Source: Parvibaculum sp. (GTDB lineage Bacteria; Pseudomonadota; Alphaproteobacteria; Parvibaculales; Parvibaculaceae). From it: a stretch of 34,843 nucleotides of DNA. Location of the stretch: the NCBI RefSeq assembly GCF_030694575.1, contig NZ_JAUYUS010000035.1, positions 1-34,843 of the forward strand, in the 5' to 3' direction. The position numbers and the translations under genes were made by a program. Of the stretch, positions 24,830-32,491 are shown piece by piece; the first letter of the stretch is position 1, and each line of letters opens with the position of its first letter. The notes beneath the pieces are model-generated. The model saw only the letters and a list, made by a program, of their open reading frames with translations, had not been told where the DNA came from and did no database searches.

Positions 24830-25234
24830 ATGCGCAACACACGCAGGACTTCCATTCTCGTGACGGCGGCGGCCGGCGCCCTCATGCTCTTCGCGGCGCC
24901 CGCCTTTGCGGCACAGCTCGACAAGGAAATCGCCGCTGCCGCCCAGCATGCGGGCTTCGCGGCGGCCGCGGGCGATATCGGCGGCGTGCACACTCATCTC
25001 CATCACACGATCAACTGCCTCGTCGGACCGGAGGGCGAAGGTTTCGCCGAGAAGGAGCTGAACCCCTGCAAGCCGCTCGGCAACGGCGCAATCCCCGATG
25101 CGGAGGACGACGAGACCAGAGCATCGCTGGAAGAAGCGCTGGCGTCCGCGAATGCCGGCCTCGCCGAGGAAGACCTCGACGCGGCGAAGGGACATGCGGC
25201 GGAGACGCAGACGAAGCTCGACGCCTTGAAATAG
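24830..25234 (+). CDS. Small secreted His/Cys-containing protein
   Basis: 134 residues, family not recognised. A clear Sec signal peptide (RNTRRTSILVTAAAGALMLFAAPAFA) is followed by a mature domain of about 107 residues. The central motif GGVHTHLHHTINCLVG, with four His and one Cys, plus a second Cys (NPCKPLG), suggests metal or haem binding or a disulfide. The C-terminal half is a predicted acidic amphipathic helix (ASLEEALASANAGLAEEDLDAAKGHAAETQTKLDALK). The ribosome site AGGAGG is perfect. It stands between the aldo/keto reductase and the second amidohydrolase. Confidence 0.8.
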   Translation: MRNTRRTSILVTAAAGALMLFAAPAFAAQLDKEIAAAAQHAGFAAAAGDIGGVHTHLHHTINCLVGPEGEGFAEKELNPCKPLGNGAIPDAEDDETRASLEEALASANAGLAEEDLDAAKGHAAETQTKLDALK

Positions 25235-25259
25235 CCTCCGGCCGCGGCGCAGCATTTTT

Positions 25260-25300
25260 GCGGAGCGCGTTTACCCGGTTTCGGGTGAGCGCGCTTCCGC
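25260..25300 (+). terminator. Long hairpin between the secreted protein and amidohydrolase genes
   Basis: GCGGAGCGCG pairs with CGCGCTTCCGC (one bulge) around an inner ACCCG-gttt-CGGGT hairpin. No T-run follows, but its position just after the 25234 stop suggests transcript end protection or partial termination. Confidence 0.45.
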
Positions 25301-25345
25301 GTTAGACTGCCCTCAACAAGAAATCAGAACCTTGAGGAGGGACTA

Positions 25346-27082
25346 ATGGCTGAGCTGGATCTCGTGATCCACGGCGGAACCGTGGTCGATGGAACGGGAA
25401 GCGAGCCGCGCGTGGCGGACGTTGCGATAGACAAGGGCGTCATCGTCACGGTCGGCAAGGTCGAGGCGAAGGGCCGCGAGGAAATCGACGCGACGGGCCT
25501 TCTCGTCACGCCGGGCTGGGTCGACATCCACACACATTACGACGGCCAGGTGACATGGGACGAGCGCATGACGCCATCCTCCATTCACGGCGCGACCACG
25601 GTGGTCATGGGCAATTGCGGCGTCGGCTTCGCGCCGGTGCGCAAAGCGGATCACGACCGGCTGATCCGTCTGATGGAAGGCGTCGAGGATATTCCGGGCG
25701 CCGCTCTCCACGAAGGCCTGTCGTGGCAGTGGGAGAGCTTCGGCGACTATCTAGACGCCGTGGAAGCGCGCAAGCGCGACATCGATGTGGCGATACAGGT
25801 GCCGCATGGCGCGGTGCGCGTCTACGTGATGGGCGAACGCGGCGCGAAGCGCGCGGCGGCGACCGATGCCGAGATCGACGAGATGCGCGAGATCGTGCGC
25901 GACGCGATCAAGGCGGGCGCCATCGGCTTTTCGACCTCGCGCACCATCGCGCACCGCACCAGCGACGGCGATCTCACGCCGACCATCGGCGCCGCCGACA
26001 AGGAAATGGAAGCGATCGCAAGGGGACTGAAGGAAGCGGGCGCCGGCGTGCTGCAATGGGTTTCGGATTTCCGCGAGGTCGACCAGGAATTCTCGCTGGT
26101 CGAAAGACTGGTGGAGATTTCCGGGCGCCCCTTGAGCTTCTCGCTGGTGCAGGCCGATGTGGTGCCTGACCAATGGCGCGAACTGATGTCGCGGCTCGAC
26201 GGCGCGGCGGGCAAGGGCCTGCCGATCAAGGCGCAGGTGCAGGGCAGGCCGGTCGGCCTGATGCTCGGCCTGCAGGGCTCCGTGCATCCCTTTCTCACGC
26301 GGCCGAGCTACCGCGCGATTGCGGACAAGCCGCTCGAGGAGCGCGTGGCGATCATGGCCGATCCGGATTTCCGTGCGAGGCTCCTGTCGGAAAGCCTTGA
26401 GCCCGGCCACCCATTCCTCAATTCGCTGGCGGGCGCCTATCACAAGATGTTCGAGCTCGGCGACCCGCCGAACTACGAGCCCGCGCCGGAGGACAGCATC
26501 GGTGCCAGGGCGAAGCGTGAAGGCAGGAACCCCGACGAGATCGTCTACGACATCCTGACGGCGAACGGCGGCCGGAACTTCCTGTTCTTCCCGCTGCACA
26601 ATTATTTCGAGTTCAACCTCGAAAACGCACTCACCATGATGCGCAACCCGAACACGCTGTTCGGTCTCTCCGATGGCGGCGCGCATGTCGGCGTCATCTG
26701 CGACGTGAGCGTGCCGACCTACATGCTGACGCATTGGTGCCGCGACCGGACGCGGGGCGACAAGCTCGACCTGCCGTTTGTGGTGAAAAGTCAGACGCGC
26801 GACACAGCGGAAGCCGTCGGCCTCCTCGACCGTGGGCTGATCGCGCCCGGCATGAAGGCGGATGTGAACGTGATCGACTTCGAGCGGCTGCGCCTGCTGC
26901 CGCCGCACATGGTCTACGACCTGCCGTCGGGCGCGCGCCGCCTGATGCAGGAAGCGGAAGGCTATGTCGCGACCATCGTCAGCGGCGAGGTGATCTACCG
27001 CGAGGGCAAGCATACGGGCGCGTTGCCCGGCAAGCTTGTGCGCGGCCACAAGCCGGCGCCGATGCGCGCGGCGGCGGAATAG
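25346..27082 (+). CDS. D-aminoacylase-family amidohydrolase (paralogue B)
   Basis: 578-residue paralogue of the 2874-4637 product, co-linear over its whole length. Metal-site elements are H62 and H64 (VDIHTHYDG), C91 (MGNCGVGFAP) and D443 (FGLSDGGAHVG). As in paralogue A, the regions where D-aminoacylases carry zinc-site histidines read LQWVSDF (236-242) and LSFSLVQAD (263-271) instead. Both proteins also share the motif YHKMFxLGxxPNYEPxPE and the extended C-terminal half. The reaction is probably hydrolysis of an amide or related bond, but the substrate cannot be named. The ribosome site GAGGAGGGA precedes the ATG. The gene ends 18 bases before a convergent alpha/beta hydrolase. Confidence 0.9.
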   Translation: MAELDLVIHGGTVVDGTGSEPRVADVAIDKGVIVTVGKVEAKGREEIDATGLLVTPGWVDIHTHYDGQVTWDERMTPSSIHGATTVVMGNCGVGFAPVRKADHDRLIRLMEGVEDIPGAALHEGLSWQWESFGDYLDAVEARKRDIDVAIQVPHGAVRVYVMGERGAKRAAATDAEIDEMREIVRDAIKAGAIGFSTSRTIAHRTSDGDLTPTIGAADKEMEAIARGLKEAGAGVLQWVSDFREVDQEFSLVERLVEISGRPLSFSLVQADVVPDQWRELMSRLDGAAGKGLPIKAQVQGRPVGLMLGLQGSVHPFLTRPSYRAIADKPLEERVAIMADPDFRARLLSESLEPGHPFLNSLAGAYHKMFELGDPPNYEPAPEDSIGARAKREGRNPDEIVYDILTANGGRNFLFFPLHNYFEFNLENALTMMRNPNTLFGLSDGGAHVGVICDVSVPTYMLTHWCRDRTRGDKLDLPFVVKSQTRDTAEAVGLLDRGLIAPGMKADVNVIDFERLRLLPPHMVYDLPSGARRLMQEAEGYVATIVSGEVIYREGKHTGALPGKLVRGHKPAPMRAAAE

Positions 27083-27100
27083 GGGAGGCGGGGGAGCGAT

Positions 27101-27946
27101 CTAGCGGATGGCGGCAAGTTCGCCCGCGAGGGCGCGGACCTGCGGCGACAGGCCGCGTGCCATGTCGGCGGCTTCCGTCTCGAAGAACAGCGCCGCCCTT
27201 TCGGCAAGCGCCTCCCAGCCGGGTTCCGACGGCAGCCAGTGGCCGCGGCCGGCAAGCGCTTCGATGCGCGCCTTGCCCTCGTAGAACTCGGTGATGCGCT
27301 GGGTCAGCCACAGGGGCGTCAACCGGTCTTCAGCCCCGGTCAGGAAAAGCATCGGGCAGCGGACATCCGCCGGGTTGATCCAGGTTGTGCGCTGCCGATC
27401 GAGGAACCACAACCCGATTTCGAGGAGCGTCTGACCGGATTCGGGTACCAGCGTTTCGTAGAGCCGTTCCGCGTCCGCTTCCGCCATGCAGTTCAGCGCG
27501 CCGAAACGCATCGCCTCGAAGGAAGGCAGTTGGGGCCTCCGCCAGAAGCCCCACGAGGTGAATTCGTTTCGGAATATCCATGACGACCGGATGTCGTAGT
27601 TGAAAACACCGGCGATCTGCGCGGGCGCAAGGCCAACTACCGCGCGGGCAAGTCCGCGTGTGGCGAGGATTTGCGCGATCAGCCCGCCCATCGAATGGCC
27701 GATAACGAGCGGCTTGCGGCCGAGCCGACCGATCTCCAGCGCAATGTCGGAGACATAGTCGGCAACGCTCGTCGTCGCGAGATCGGGATGGGAGCGCCCG
27801 TCGGCTCCGATCTCGTGATGCCGGAGTGTAGGGACGACGACCTTGTAGCCGCGATCCTCGAAATAGGTGCGAAAGCCGTCCCAGACATGGGGCCGGCTCC
27901 ACATGCCGTGAATGAACATCACGACCGGCTTGTCGCCGGCGTCCAT
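27101..27946 (-). CDS. Alpha/beta hydrolase
   Basis: 281 residues from the chosen ATG. Motifs are VMFIHGMWSRPHVWDGF (oxyanion region), IGHSMGG (S85), FLTGAEDRLTP (acid) and GRGHWLPSEPGW (base). The shape resembles short lipases/esterases that start directly with the IHG strand, which favours the ATG at 27946. In-frame alternatives upstream are an ATG near 27985 and a GTG at 28048, and no start has a strong ribosome site. It is convergent with amidohydrolase B and divergent from the histone-like gene. Substrate unknown. Confidence 0.85.
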   Translation of the reverse strand: MDAGDKPVVMFIHGMWSRPHVWDGFRTYFEDRGYKVVVPTLRHHEIGADGRSHPDLATTSVADYVSDIALEIGRLGRKPLVIGHSMGGLIAQILATRGLARAVVGLAPAQIAGVFNYDIRSSWIFRNEFTSWGFWRRPQLPSFEAMRFGALNCMAEADAERLYETLVPESGQTLLEIGLWFLDRQRTTWINPADVRCPMLFLTGAEDRLTPLWLTQRITEFYEGKARIEALAGRGHWLPSEPGWEALAERAALFFETEAADMARGLSPQVRALAGELAAIR

Positions 27947-28212
27947 TTGAGACGTTGTATCGGCGCGATGAAAATCCGCACACATGCAAAAAACCGTCCC
28001 CGCGTTCAGATGCACGACATCGAACGGCCGATAGGCTGGCCGTGTCACAGCCGGAGTTAACGACGGAACGTCTTACGAAATTGCGAATGCGACGAAAGTC
28101 AAACGTGGTTTCTCCGCACCGGTACTACTTGAAACGTATCGTTAATCGCGTCAATCTGCGTCGTCGGCGCGCGGCGCGCCCGGCGGGGAAAATCAAAACG
28201 AGGCTTTCGACT

Positions 28213-28830
28213 ATGACGGACACTCGCAGGAGGCGCGGAGCGGGGACAGGCCGCACCTCGGCTTCACGGAAGAAGACGGTGTCCCCCCGGCGAGCGGCCT
28301 TCGTGCCCGGCCCCGAACTGACGCCGCCCGTAAGCTCGGCGATGTCGGCAGGTGCCGCAAAACCAAAGACCAAATCCCCCACGAAGCCGAAAAAAGCGGC
28401 TTCAAGAAAGGCGCCCGCAAAAATGGCAACCGCAAAGAAGACACCCGCGAAGAAGACCGTGGCGAAAAAGACGCCGGCCAAAAAGGGGGCCGCCAAGGCA
28501 CCCGTCAAGAAAAAAGCCGCCGTCAAGGCACAGCCGAAGCTGACGCCGGAAAGGACGAAGATACGTCGCGATCTGGAAAAGCAGATCGCCAAGCTTTCGA
28601 AGGAAGTCGATAAGGCGGAAAAGGAAGCGAAGAAGGCGCTGAAAGTGACCGAGCGGCGCTATGGCGGCGTTCTGAAGCAGCTCAAGGCCGACCGGGCCCG
28701 GCTGCAGGTGCGCATGTCGCAGCTCGCGAAGCAGGGCGAAGGCGCGTTCGACGAAATCAAGACGGGCGTCGAGGGTGCCTACAAGGAATTGTCTGAAGCC
28801 CTCATCAAGGCCTACGGGCACTTCAGGTAA
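28213..28830 (+). CDS. Histone H1-like Lys/Ala/Pro-rich protein with coiled-coil tail
   Basis: 205 residues. An Arg-rich start (MTDTRRRRGAGTGRTSASRKK) and an unstructured linker lead to a low-complexity block of repeated (A/T)(P/A)AKK units between about residues 60 and 110, the pattern of eukaryotic H1 tails, AlgP and chlamydial Hc2. The C-terminal 90 residues form heptad-like helices (RRDLEKQIAKLSKEVDKAEKEAKKALK). DNA compaction or nucleoid binding is likely from composition; the coiled coil may dimerise it. A shorter version from the ATG at 28342 (162 residues) would keep both parts, but its ribosome site is poorer. A strong intrinsic terminator follows. Confidence 0.8.
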   Translation: MTDTRRRRGAGTGRTSASRKKTVSPRRAAFVPGPELTPPVSSAMSAGAAKPKTKSPTKPKKAASRKAPAKMATAKKTPAKKTVAKKTPAKKGAAKAPVKKKAAVKAQPKLTPERTKIRRDLEKQIAKLSKEVDKAEKEAKKALKVTERRYGGVLKQLKADRARLQVRMSQLAKQGEGAFDEIKTGVEGAYKELSEALIKAYGHFR

Positions 28831-28858
28831 AGTTTCCCCGAACGACGAAATGCAGAGA

Positions 28859-28888
28859 GGCGCGGAGCGGCAGGCTCCGCGCCTTTTT
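28859..28888 (+). terminator. Intrinsic terminator after the histone-like gene
   Basis: GGCGCGGAGC pairs perfectly with GCTCCGCGCC around a 5-base loop and is followed at once by five T. It is the clearest rho-independent terminator in the window. Confidence 0.88.
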
Positions 28889-28965
28889 GTTTGCGGCGGC
28901 TTGCGCGGCAAAGCCGGCTGAGGCCTACTCCCGTCAACAAAATGGACATGGCCGGAGGAGCCCAC

Positions 28966-29904
28966 ATGAACCGCGTACTCGCCCATACGGGCGCGAAATA
29001 TCCGATCGTCCAGGCGCCGATGGGCTGGATCGCCCGCTCGCAGCTCGCCTCCGCCGTCTGCAAGGCGGGCGGCCTCGGCATCATCGAGACGTCGTCCGGC
29101 GAGACGGAAGCCTGCAAGGCGGAAATCCTGAAAATGCGCGAACTGACGGACGCGCCGTTCGGCGTCAACCTGCCGATCCGCTTTCTGCGGGACGATGCGA
29201 TGCTGCGCTTCGTCTGCGATGCGGGCGTGAAGTTCGTGACGACCTCGGCGGGCAGCCCCGCGAAGTTCATCGCCCCGCTGCACGATGCGGGGATAACCGT
29301 CTATCACGCCGTGCCGACGGTCGACGCCGCGATGAAATGCGTGGATGCCGGCATCGACGGACTGGTGGTCGAGGGAACGGAAGGCGGCGGCTTCAAGAAC
29401 CCGGAAGAGGTAGGGACGCTGGTACTGCTGCAGGCGATCCGTGCCAAGTCCGACATTCCGATGATCGCGGCGGGCGGGATCTGCGACGGCAAGGGCATGG
29501 CGGCGGCCTTCGCGCTTGGCGCCGAGGGCATCCAGATGGGGACGCGTTTCGTGAGCTGCGTGGAAAGCCCGGTGCATGTGAACTACAAACAGGCGATCGT
29601 CGATGCCAAGGAGACGGGCACCTATGTGCTCAACAAGAAGTCGACGCCCTGCATCCGCGCGCTGAAGACGGAGCGCACGGCGGCGATCCACGAAGAAGGG
29701 TTGATGCCGCCGGACACCTTCACGCGCATCCTCGATCTTTATTTCGGCGGCGACATGGAGGCGGCGGTCGGCCTTGCGGGCGAGACGGCCGGTCTCATCA
29801 CCTCGATAAAGACCGCGAAGGACATCATCGACGAGACGGTGGCGGAATTCTTCGCCATCGTCTCGCGCATGGGCGCGCTTGGTGCCGCGAAGGCCTTCGG
29901 CTGA
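28966..29904 (+). CDS. Nitronate monooxygenase-family flavoprotein (NMO/FabK-like)
   Basis: 312-residue FMN-binding TIM barrel. The N-terminus YPIVQAPMGWIA, the strand GVNLPIRF, and the phosphate-binding AAGGICDGKGMAAAFALGAEGIQMGTRFV are diagnostic of the 2-nitropropane dioxygenase/NMO family. The catalytic histidine of characterised NMOs (motif QGxEAGGH) is replaced by F143 in VEGTEGGGF, so classical nitronate oxidation is doubtful. An oxidoreductase of the NPD/FabK type acting on an unsaturated or acyl substrate is possible. The ribosome site GGAGGAG precedes the ATG. It ends 3 bases before the convergent unknown gene. Confidence 0.88.
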   Translation: MNRVLAHTGAKYPIVQAPMGWIARSQLASAVCKAGGLGIIETSSGETEACKAEILKMRELTDAPFGVNLPIRFLRDDAMLRFVCDAGVKFVTTSAGSPAKFIAPLHDAGITVYHAVPTVDAAMKCVDAGIDGLVVEGTEGGGFKNPEEVGTLVLLQAIRAKSDIPMIAAGGICDGKGMAAAFALGAEGIQMGTRFVSCVESPVHVNYKQAIVDAKETGTYVLNKKSTPCIRALKTERTAAIHEEGLMPPDTFTRILDLYFGGDMEAAVGLAGETAGLITSIKTAKDIIDETVAEFFAIVSRMGALGAAKAFG

Positions 29905-29907
29905 CCT

Positions 29908-30426
29908 TCAGTGCAACAGGCGCGGCATCGCCTCGGGAAAGGGCACGCCGGAATAACTGGCCGTGCCAAGCGTAAGCCCGGCGGCGGCAAGCGTGAGCGC
30001 GAGCCGCTGCGCCGGCGCCCATATGGGCGAGGCGCCGCAGGGTGCCGCGTGCCAGCTCGGGTCGATTGCGGCGCGGGGGGAGGCACCTGGCCGCTGCAGG
30101 GCTGCGATGAAACTCAGCACGCGGACTTCGTCGCTGGTGAGTACCCGCCAATGCGGACAGGGAATCGAGAGCGGCCGCCTCACGGTGCGCGTCAGTGCCG
30201 CCGCGAGTTCGGCCACCATGGCCGCGCCGCCCGGCAGTTCCAGTGCATCGAAAGCACGCTGAAGCAGCACCGAATGTTCCGCACCGTCCTCCGCGACGCG
30301 CCACTGCACGCGCAGGCTCCAGACGACGAACTGCTCGGCAAAGCCGAGTTCGGCGAGCGGCTGGTCCGGCGAGTAGCTGTCAACCGGACGGGAGAAAATA
30401 TCGAGAGTGGCCTCGGCGGATTTCAT
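29908..30426 (-). CDS. Unknown protein, probably iron-regulated
   Basis: 172 residues, not recognised. No signal peptide or clear transmembrane helix; one moderately hydrophobic stretch near the C-terminus (APAQRLALTLAAAGLTLGTASY). Visible features are LGFAEQFVVWSLRVQWRVAEDG, an Ala-rich helix region, and IPCPHWRVLTSDEVRVLSFIAALQ with an isolated C-P-H. The start is supported by GAGGAG 6 bases before the ATG. Its upstream region holds a Fur-like box closely matching that of the siderophore operon, so a role in iron homeostasis is inferred. It is divergent from speDE. Confidence 0.75.
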   Translation of the reverse strand: MKSAEATLDIFSRPVDSYSPDQPLAELGFAEQFVVWSLRVQWRVAEDGAEHSVLLQRAFDALELPGGAAMVAELAAALTRTVRRPLSIPCPHWRVLTSDEVRVLSFIAALQRPGASPRAAIDPSWHAAPCGASPIWAPAQRLALTLAAAGLTLGTASYSGVPFPEAMPRLLH

Positions 30427-30478
30427 GACGTCTCCTCGGGTTGAGAATTGTGCCGGAGTACGAGGAGGATGATGCAAA

Positions 30479-30493
30479 TGAGAATGACTCGCA
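30479..30493 (-). promoter_or_regulatory. Fur-like box upstream of the unknown gene at 29908-30426
   Basis: TGAGAAT-G-ACTCGCA; on the gene strand TGCGAGT-C-ATTCTCA, flanked by A/T-rich bases, close to well-known Fur sites. It lies about 53 bases upstream of the ATG. It matches the site at 21384-21398 at 12 of 15 positions. Confidence 0.62.
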
Positions 30494-30578
30494 AATAAAA
30501 AATAGTTCATCCGGATGCGCCGAAGTGTCGCCTGCCCGTTACGAGGCCGTCATTTTTCGCGGAAATCCTAGGTTCCTG

Positions 30579-30607
30579 TTGACAGGGCAGGGTACCGCAG
30601 TTACATA
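30579..30607 (+). promoter_or_regulatory. Sigma70-type promoter for speD-speE
   Basis: TTGACA at 30579-30584, a 17-base spacer, and TACATA at 30602-30607. GTTACATA (30600-30607) recurs as its inverse TATGTAAC at 30648-30655, so a repressor could bridge or sit over the -10 region. Confidence 0.6.
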
Positions 30608-30688
30608 CCCCCCGAACGCAATCGCACGTGCCACTGGCCAGACAGGTTATGTAACGGCGTACGCGTCTCTTTGGACAATTTCGGCGGC

Positions 30689-30706
30689 ATGCCCAAGGTT
30701 GGGCAT
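30689..30706. promoter_or_regulatory. 18-bp palindrome ATGCCCAA-gg-TTGGGCAT in the speD leader
   Basis: A perfect 8-bp inverted repeat with a 2-base centre, about 80 bases downstream of the promoter -10. Its tight centre suits a dimeric protein operator better than an RNA hairpin, though either is possible. Confidence 0.45.
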
Positions 30707-30973
30707 TGTTCAGGTACCTCCGCCGGGTTTCGAGGGAGATTGCATATGTCCGGTTCCAGTCTGAGGGGCTGACGCCCCGGATCAAGCCGACGCGCACCGA
30801 TAGTGCTTTTCCAGACATTATTGCGCATGCCGGGCGAGACGACGCCCTGCACTCGGCACATCTAGGTTCGCAAGAACTGTCCGCGTTCAATCCACGCACA
30901 GAATTTCCACGGCCCCGGCACAGCGATGCTGTCCGGCAAGCCAGGTCCATCTACTGGTTGGGGAGAGGCACCA

Positions 30974-31489
30974 ATGCCAGAATCCAATGCCCTCTTTCAA
31001 TTGGGGATCGACTTGAACAGCGTTTCAAGCAACTCCCAGGCGGAAGTACTCGAGTTTCCCGTTCACGCCGCGCCTGAAGTGAAGGCGTCGCCGCTCACCT
31101 CGTCCGACGAGCGCAAGGACTTCTTTATCGAACGCGACGGCGACCGTTTCGCCGGCACGCATCTCATCATCGATCTGATCGGCGCGAGCCGGCTCGATGA
31201 CCTTGCGCATATCGAGGCGGCACTGCGGCGCTGCGTCGAGGTGTCGAAGGCGACGCTGCTGCACATCCACCTCCACCACTTCACGCCGAATGGCGGCGTG
31301 TCGGGCGTGGCCGTGCTGTCGGAAAGCCATATCTCGATCCATAGCTGGCCCGAGGCCGACTATGCCGCTCTCGACGTCTTCATGTGCGGCGATGCGGAAC
31401 CGCATAACGCGATCGAGGTGCTGCGCGAGGCTTTCAGCCCGAGCGACATCCGCGTCGACGAGCACCGGCGCGGCCGGGGCATGGTCTGA
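30974..31489 (+). CDS. speD: S-adenosylmethionine decarboxylase proenzyme
   Basis: 171-residue pyruvoyl enzyme that makes decarboxylated SAM, the aminopropyl donor for spermidine. Self-cleavage is expected in LSE-SHIS between E117 and S118, the serine becoming pyruvoyl. H123 and C138 (FMCGD) sit at +5 and +20 from the serine, as in the bacterial short class. The core starts near residue 60; the preceding 60 residues are polar and probably disordered, making this longer than the usual 120-135 residues. The ATG at 30974 follows GGGAGAGG. Its TGA overlaps the speE ATG by one base. Confidence 0.95.
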   Translation: MPESNALFQLGIDLNSVSSNSQAEVLEFPVHAAPEVKASPLTSSDERKDFFIERDGDRFAGTHLIIDLIGASRLDDLAHIEAALRRCVEVSKATLLHIHLHHFTPNGGVSGVAVLSESHISIHSWPEADYAALDVFMCGDAEPHNAIEVLREAFSPSDIRVDEHRRGRGMV

Positions 31490-32364
31490 TGGCGGATATG
31501 CCGAAGGGCCGCTGGGTGCGTGAAACCCTCTACGAGAAAGAGGGTTTCACCTGCGCCTTCCGGGCCGACGAGGTTCTCCATGAAGAACATACGGATGAGC
31601 AGCATCTCGTGATTTTCGAGAATGAGCTGTTCGGCCGGATGATGGCGCTCGACGGCGTGACGCAGGTGACTGAGCGGGACGAATTCATCTATCACGAGAT
31701 GATGACCCATGTGCCGATACTCGCGCATGGCCGCGCCCGCCGCGTGCTCATCATCGGCGGCGGCGATGGCGGCATCCTGCGCGAGGTGCTGCGGCACAAG
31801 GATGTCGAGAAGGCGACCATGGTCGAGATCGATCCTGCCGTGACGGATTTCTGCCGAAAACACCTGCCGCAGATTTCCGCCGGTGCCTTCGACGATCCGC
31901 GTCTCGAACTCGTCTTCGCCGACGGTGCGAAATTCGTCGAGGACAGGGACGAAAGCTACGACGTCATCATCGTCGACTCGACCGACCCGATCGGCCCCGG
32001 CGAAGTCCTCTTCCGTGAAGAGTTCTACCGCGCAGCGAAGAGTTGCCTGACGCCGGGCGGCGTGATCGTCACGCAGAACGGCGTGCCTTTCATGCAGGGC
32101 TCGGAATTGCAAAGCACGATCGAAAAATTCCGCCGGCTCTTCAATGTCGCGACATGCTACCTCGCCACGATTCCGACCTATGTCGGCGGACCGATGGCGA
32201 TGGGCTGGGGCACGGACGACGAAACGCTCGCCGCGCTGCCGTCCGCGGAACTGGAGCGGCGGTTTGCGGCTGCCGATATCGCGACGCGATACTACACGCC
32301 GGACGTGCACAAGGCCGCCTTCGCACTCCCCCGCTATGTGCTTGAGATCGTCAAACCTGCTTGA
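31489..32364 (+). CDS. speE: Spermidine synthase
   Basis: 291-residue cytoplasmic aminopropyltransferase that joins decarboxylated SAM to putrescine. It has the SpeE N-terminal beta domain (TLYEKEGFTCAFRADEVLHEEHTDEQHLVIFENELFGR), the nucleotide-binding IIGGGDGGILREV (88-100), acidic loop VEIDP, and catalytic DSTDPIGP with D163 and D166. The gatekeeping loop TYVGGPMAMGWG is also family-typical. Start and stop coupling with speD (TGATG) shows one operon. Confidence 0.97.
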   Translation: MADMPKGRWVRETLYEKEGFTCAFRADEVLHEEHTDEQHLVIFENELFGRMMALDGVTQVTERDEFIYHEMMTHVPILAHGRARRVLIIGGGDGGILREVLRHKDVEKATMVEIDPAVTDFCRKHLPQISAGAFDDPRLELVFADGAKFVEDRDESYDVIIVDSTDPIGPGEVLFREEFYRAAKSCLTPGGVIVTQNGVPFMQGSELQSTIEKFRRLFNVATCYLATIPTYVGGPMAMGWGTDDETLAALPSAELERRFAAADIATRYYTPDVHKAAFALPRYVLEIVKPA

Positions 32365-32393
32365 TCTCCGCTGCAGCGCACACATTCATCTGA

Positions 32394-32422
32394 TTGACAC
32401 GAATCAATGGGTCGCATTATCT
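32394..32422 (+). promoter_or_regulatory. Sigma70-type promoter before the 65-residue gene
   Basis: TTGACA (32394-32399), exactly 17 bases, then TTATCT (32417-32422). Transcription would start near 32430 and give a leader of about 60 bases that begins with eight T and a GTCCGA...TCGGAC stem. Confidence 0.6.
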
Positions 32423-32491
32423 AAACGCAAGGTTTTTTTTGTCCGAATTGGTGGGTGACCGCTCGGACACAAAAAGGGGTGGGGATCCGGG

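Larger units (their letters stand above)
30427..30973. other. 547-base non-coding region between the iron-regulated unknown gene and speD
   Basis: No convincing gene is seen; short ORFs here lack ribosome sites and overlap one another on both strands. From left to right it holds the unknown gene's ribosome site, a Fur-like box (30479-30493), a sigma70-type promoter reading to speD (30579-30607), an 8-bp inverted repeat overlapping that -10, an 18-bp palindrome (30689-30706) and a GGGGC-tgac-GCCCC hairpin (30765-30778). The speD transcript would have a leader of roughly 360 bases. Confidence 0.6.

Noticed and set aside
30441-30950. Short ORFs on both strands in the speD upstream region
   Set aside because: They overlap each other, lack ribosome sites, have odd Cys/Arg-rich composition and cover promoter-like sequence, so the region is treated as non-coding.
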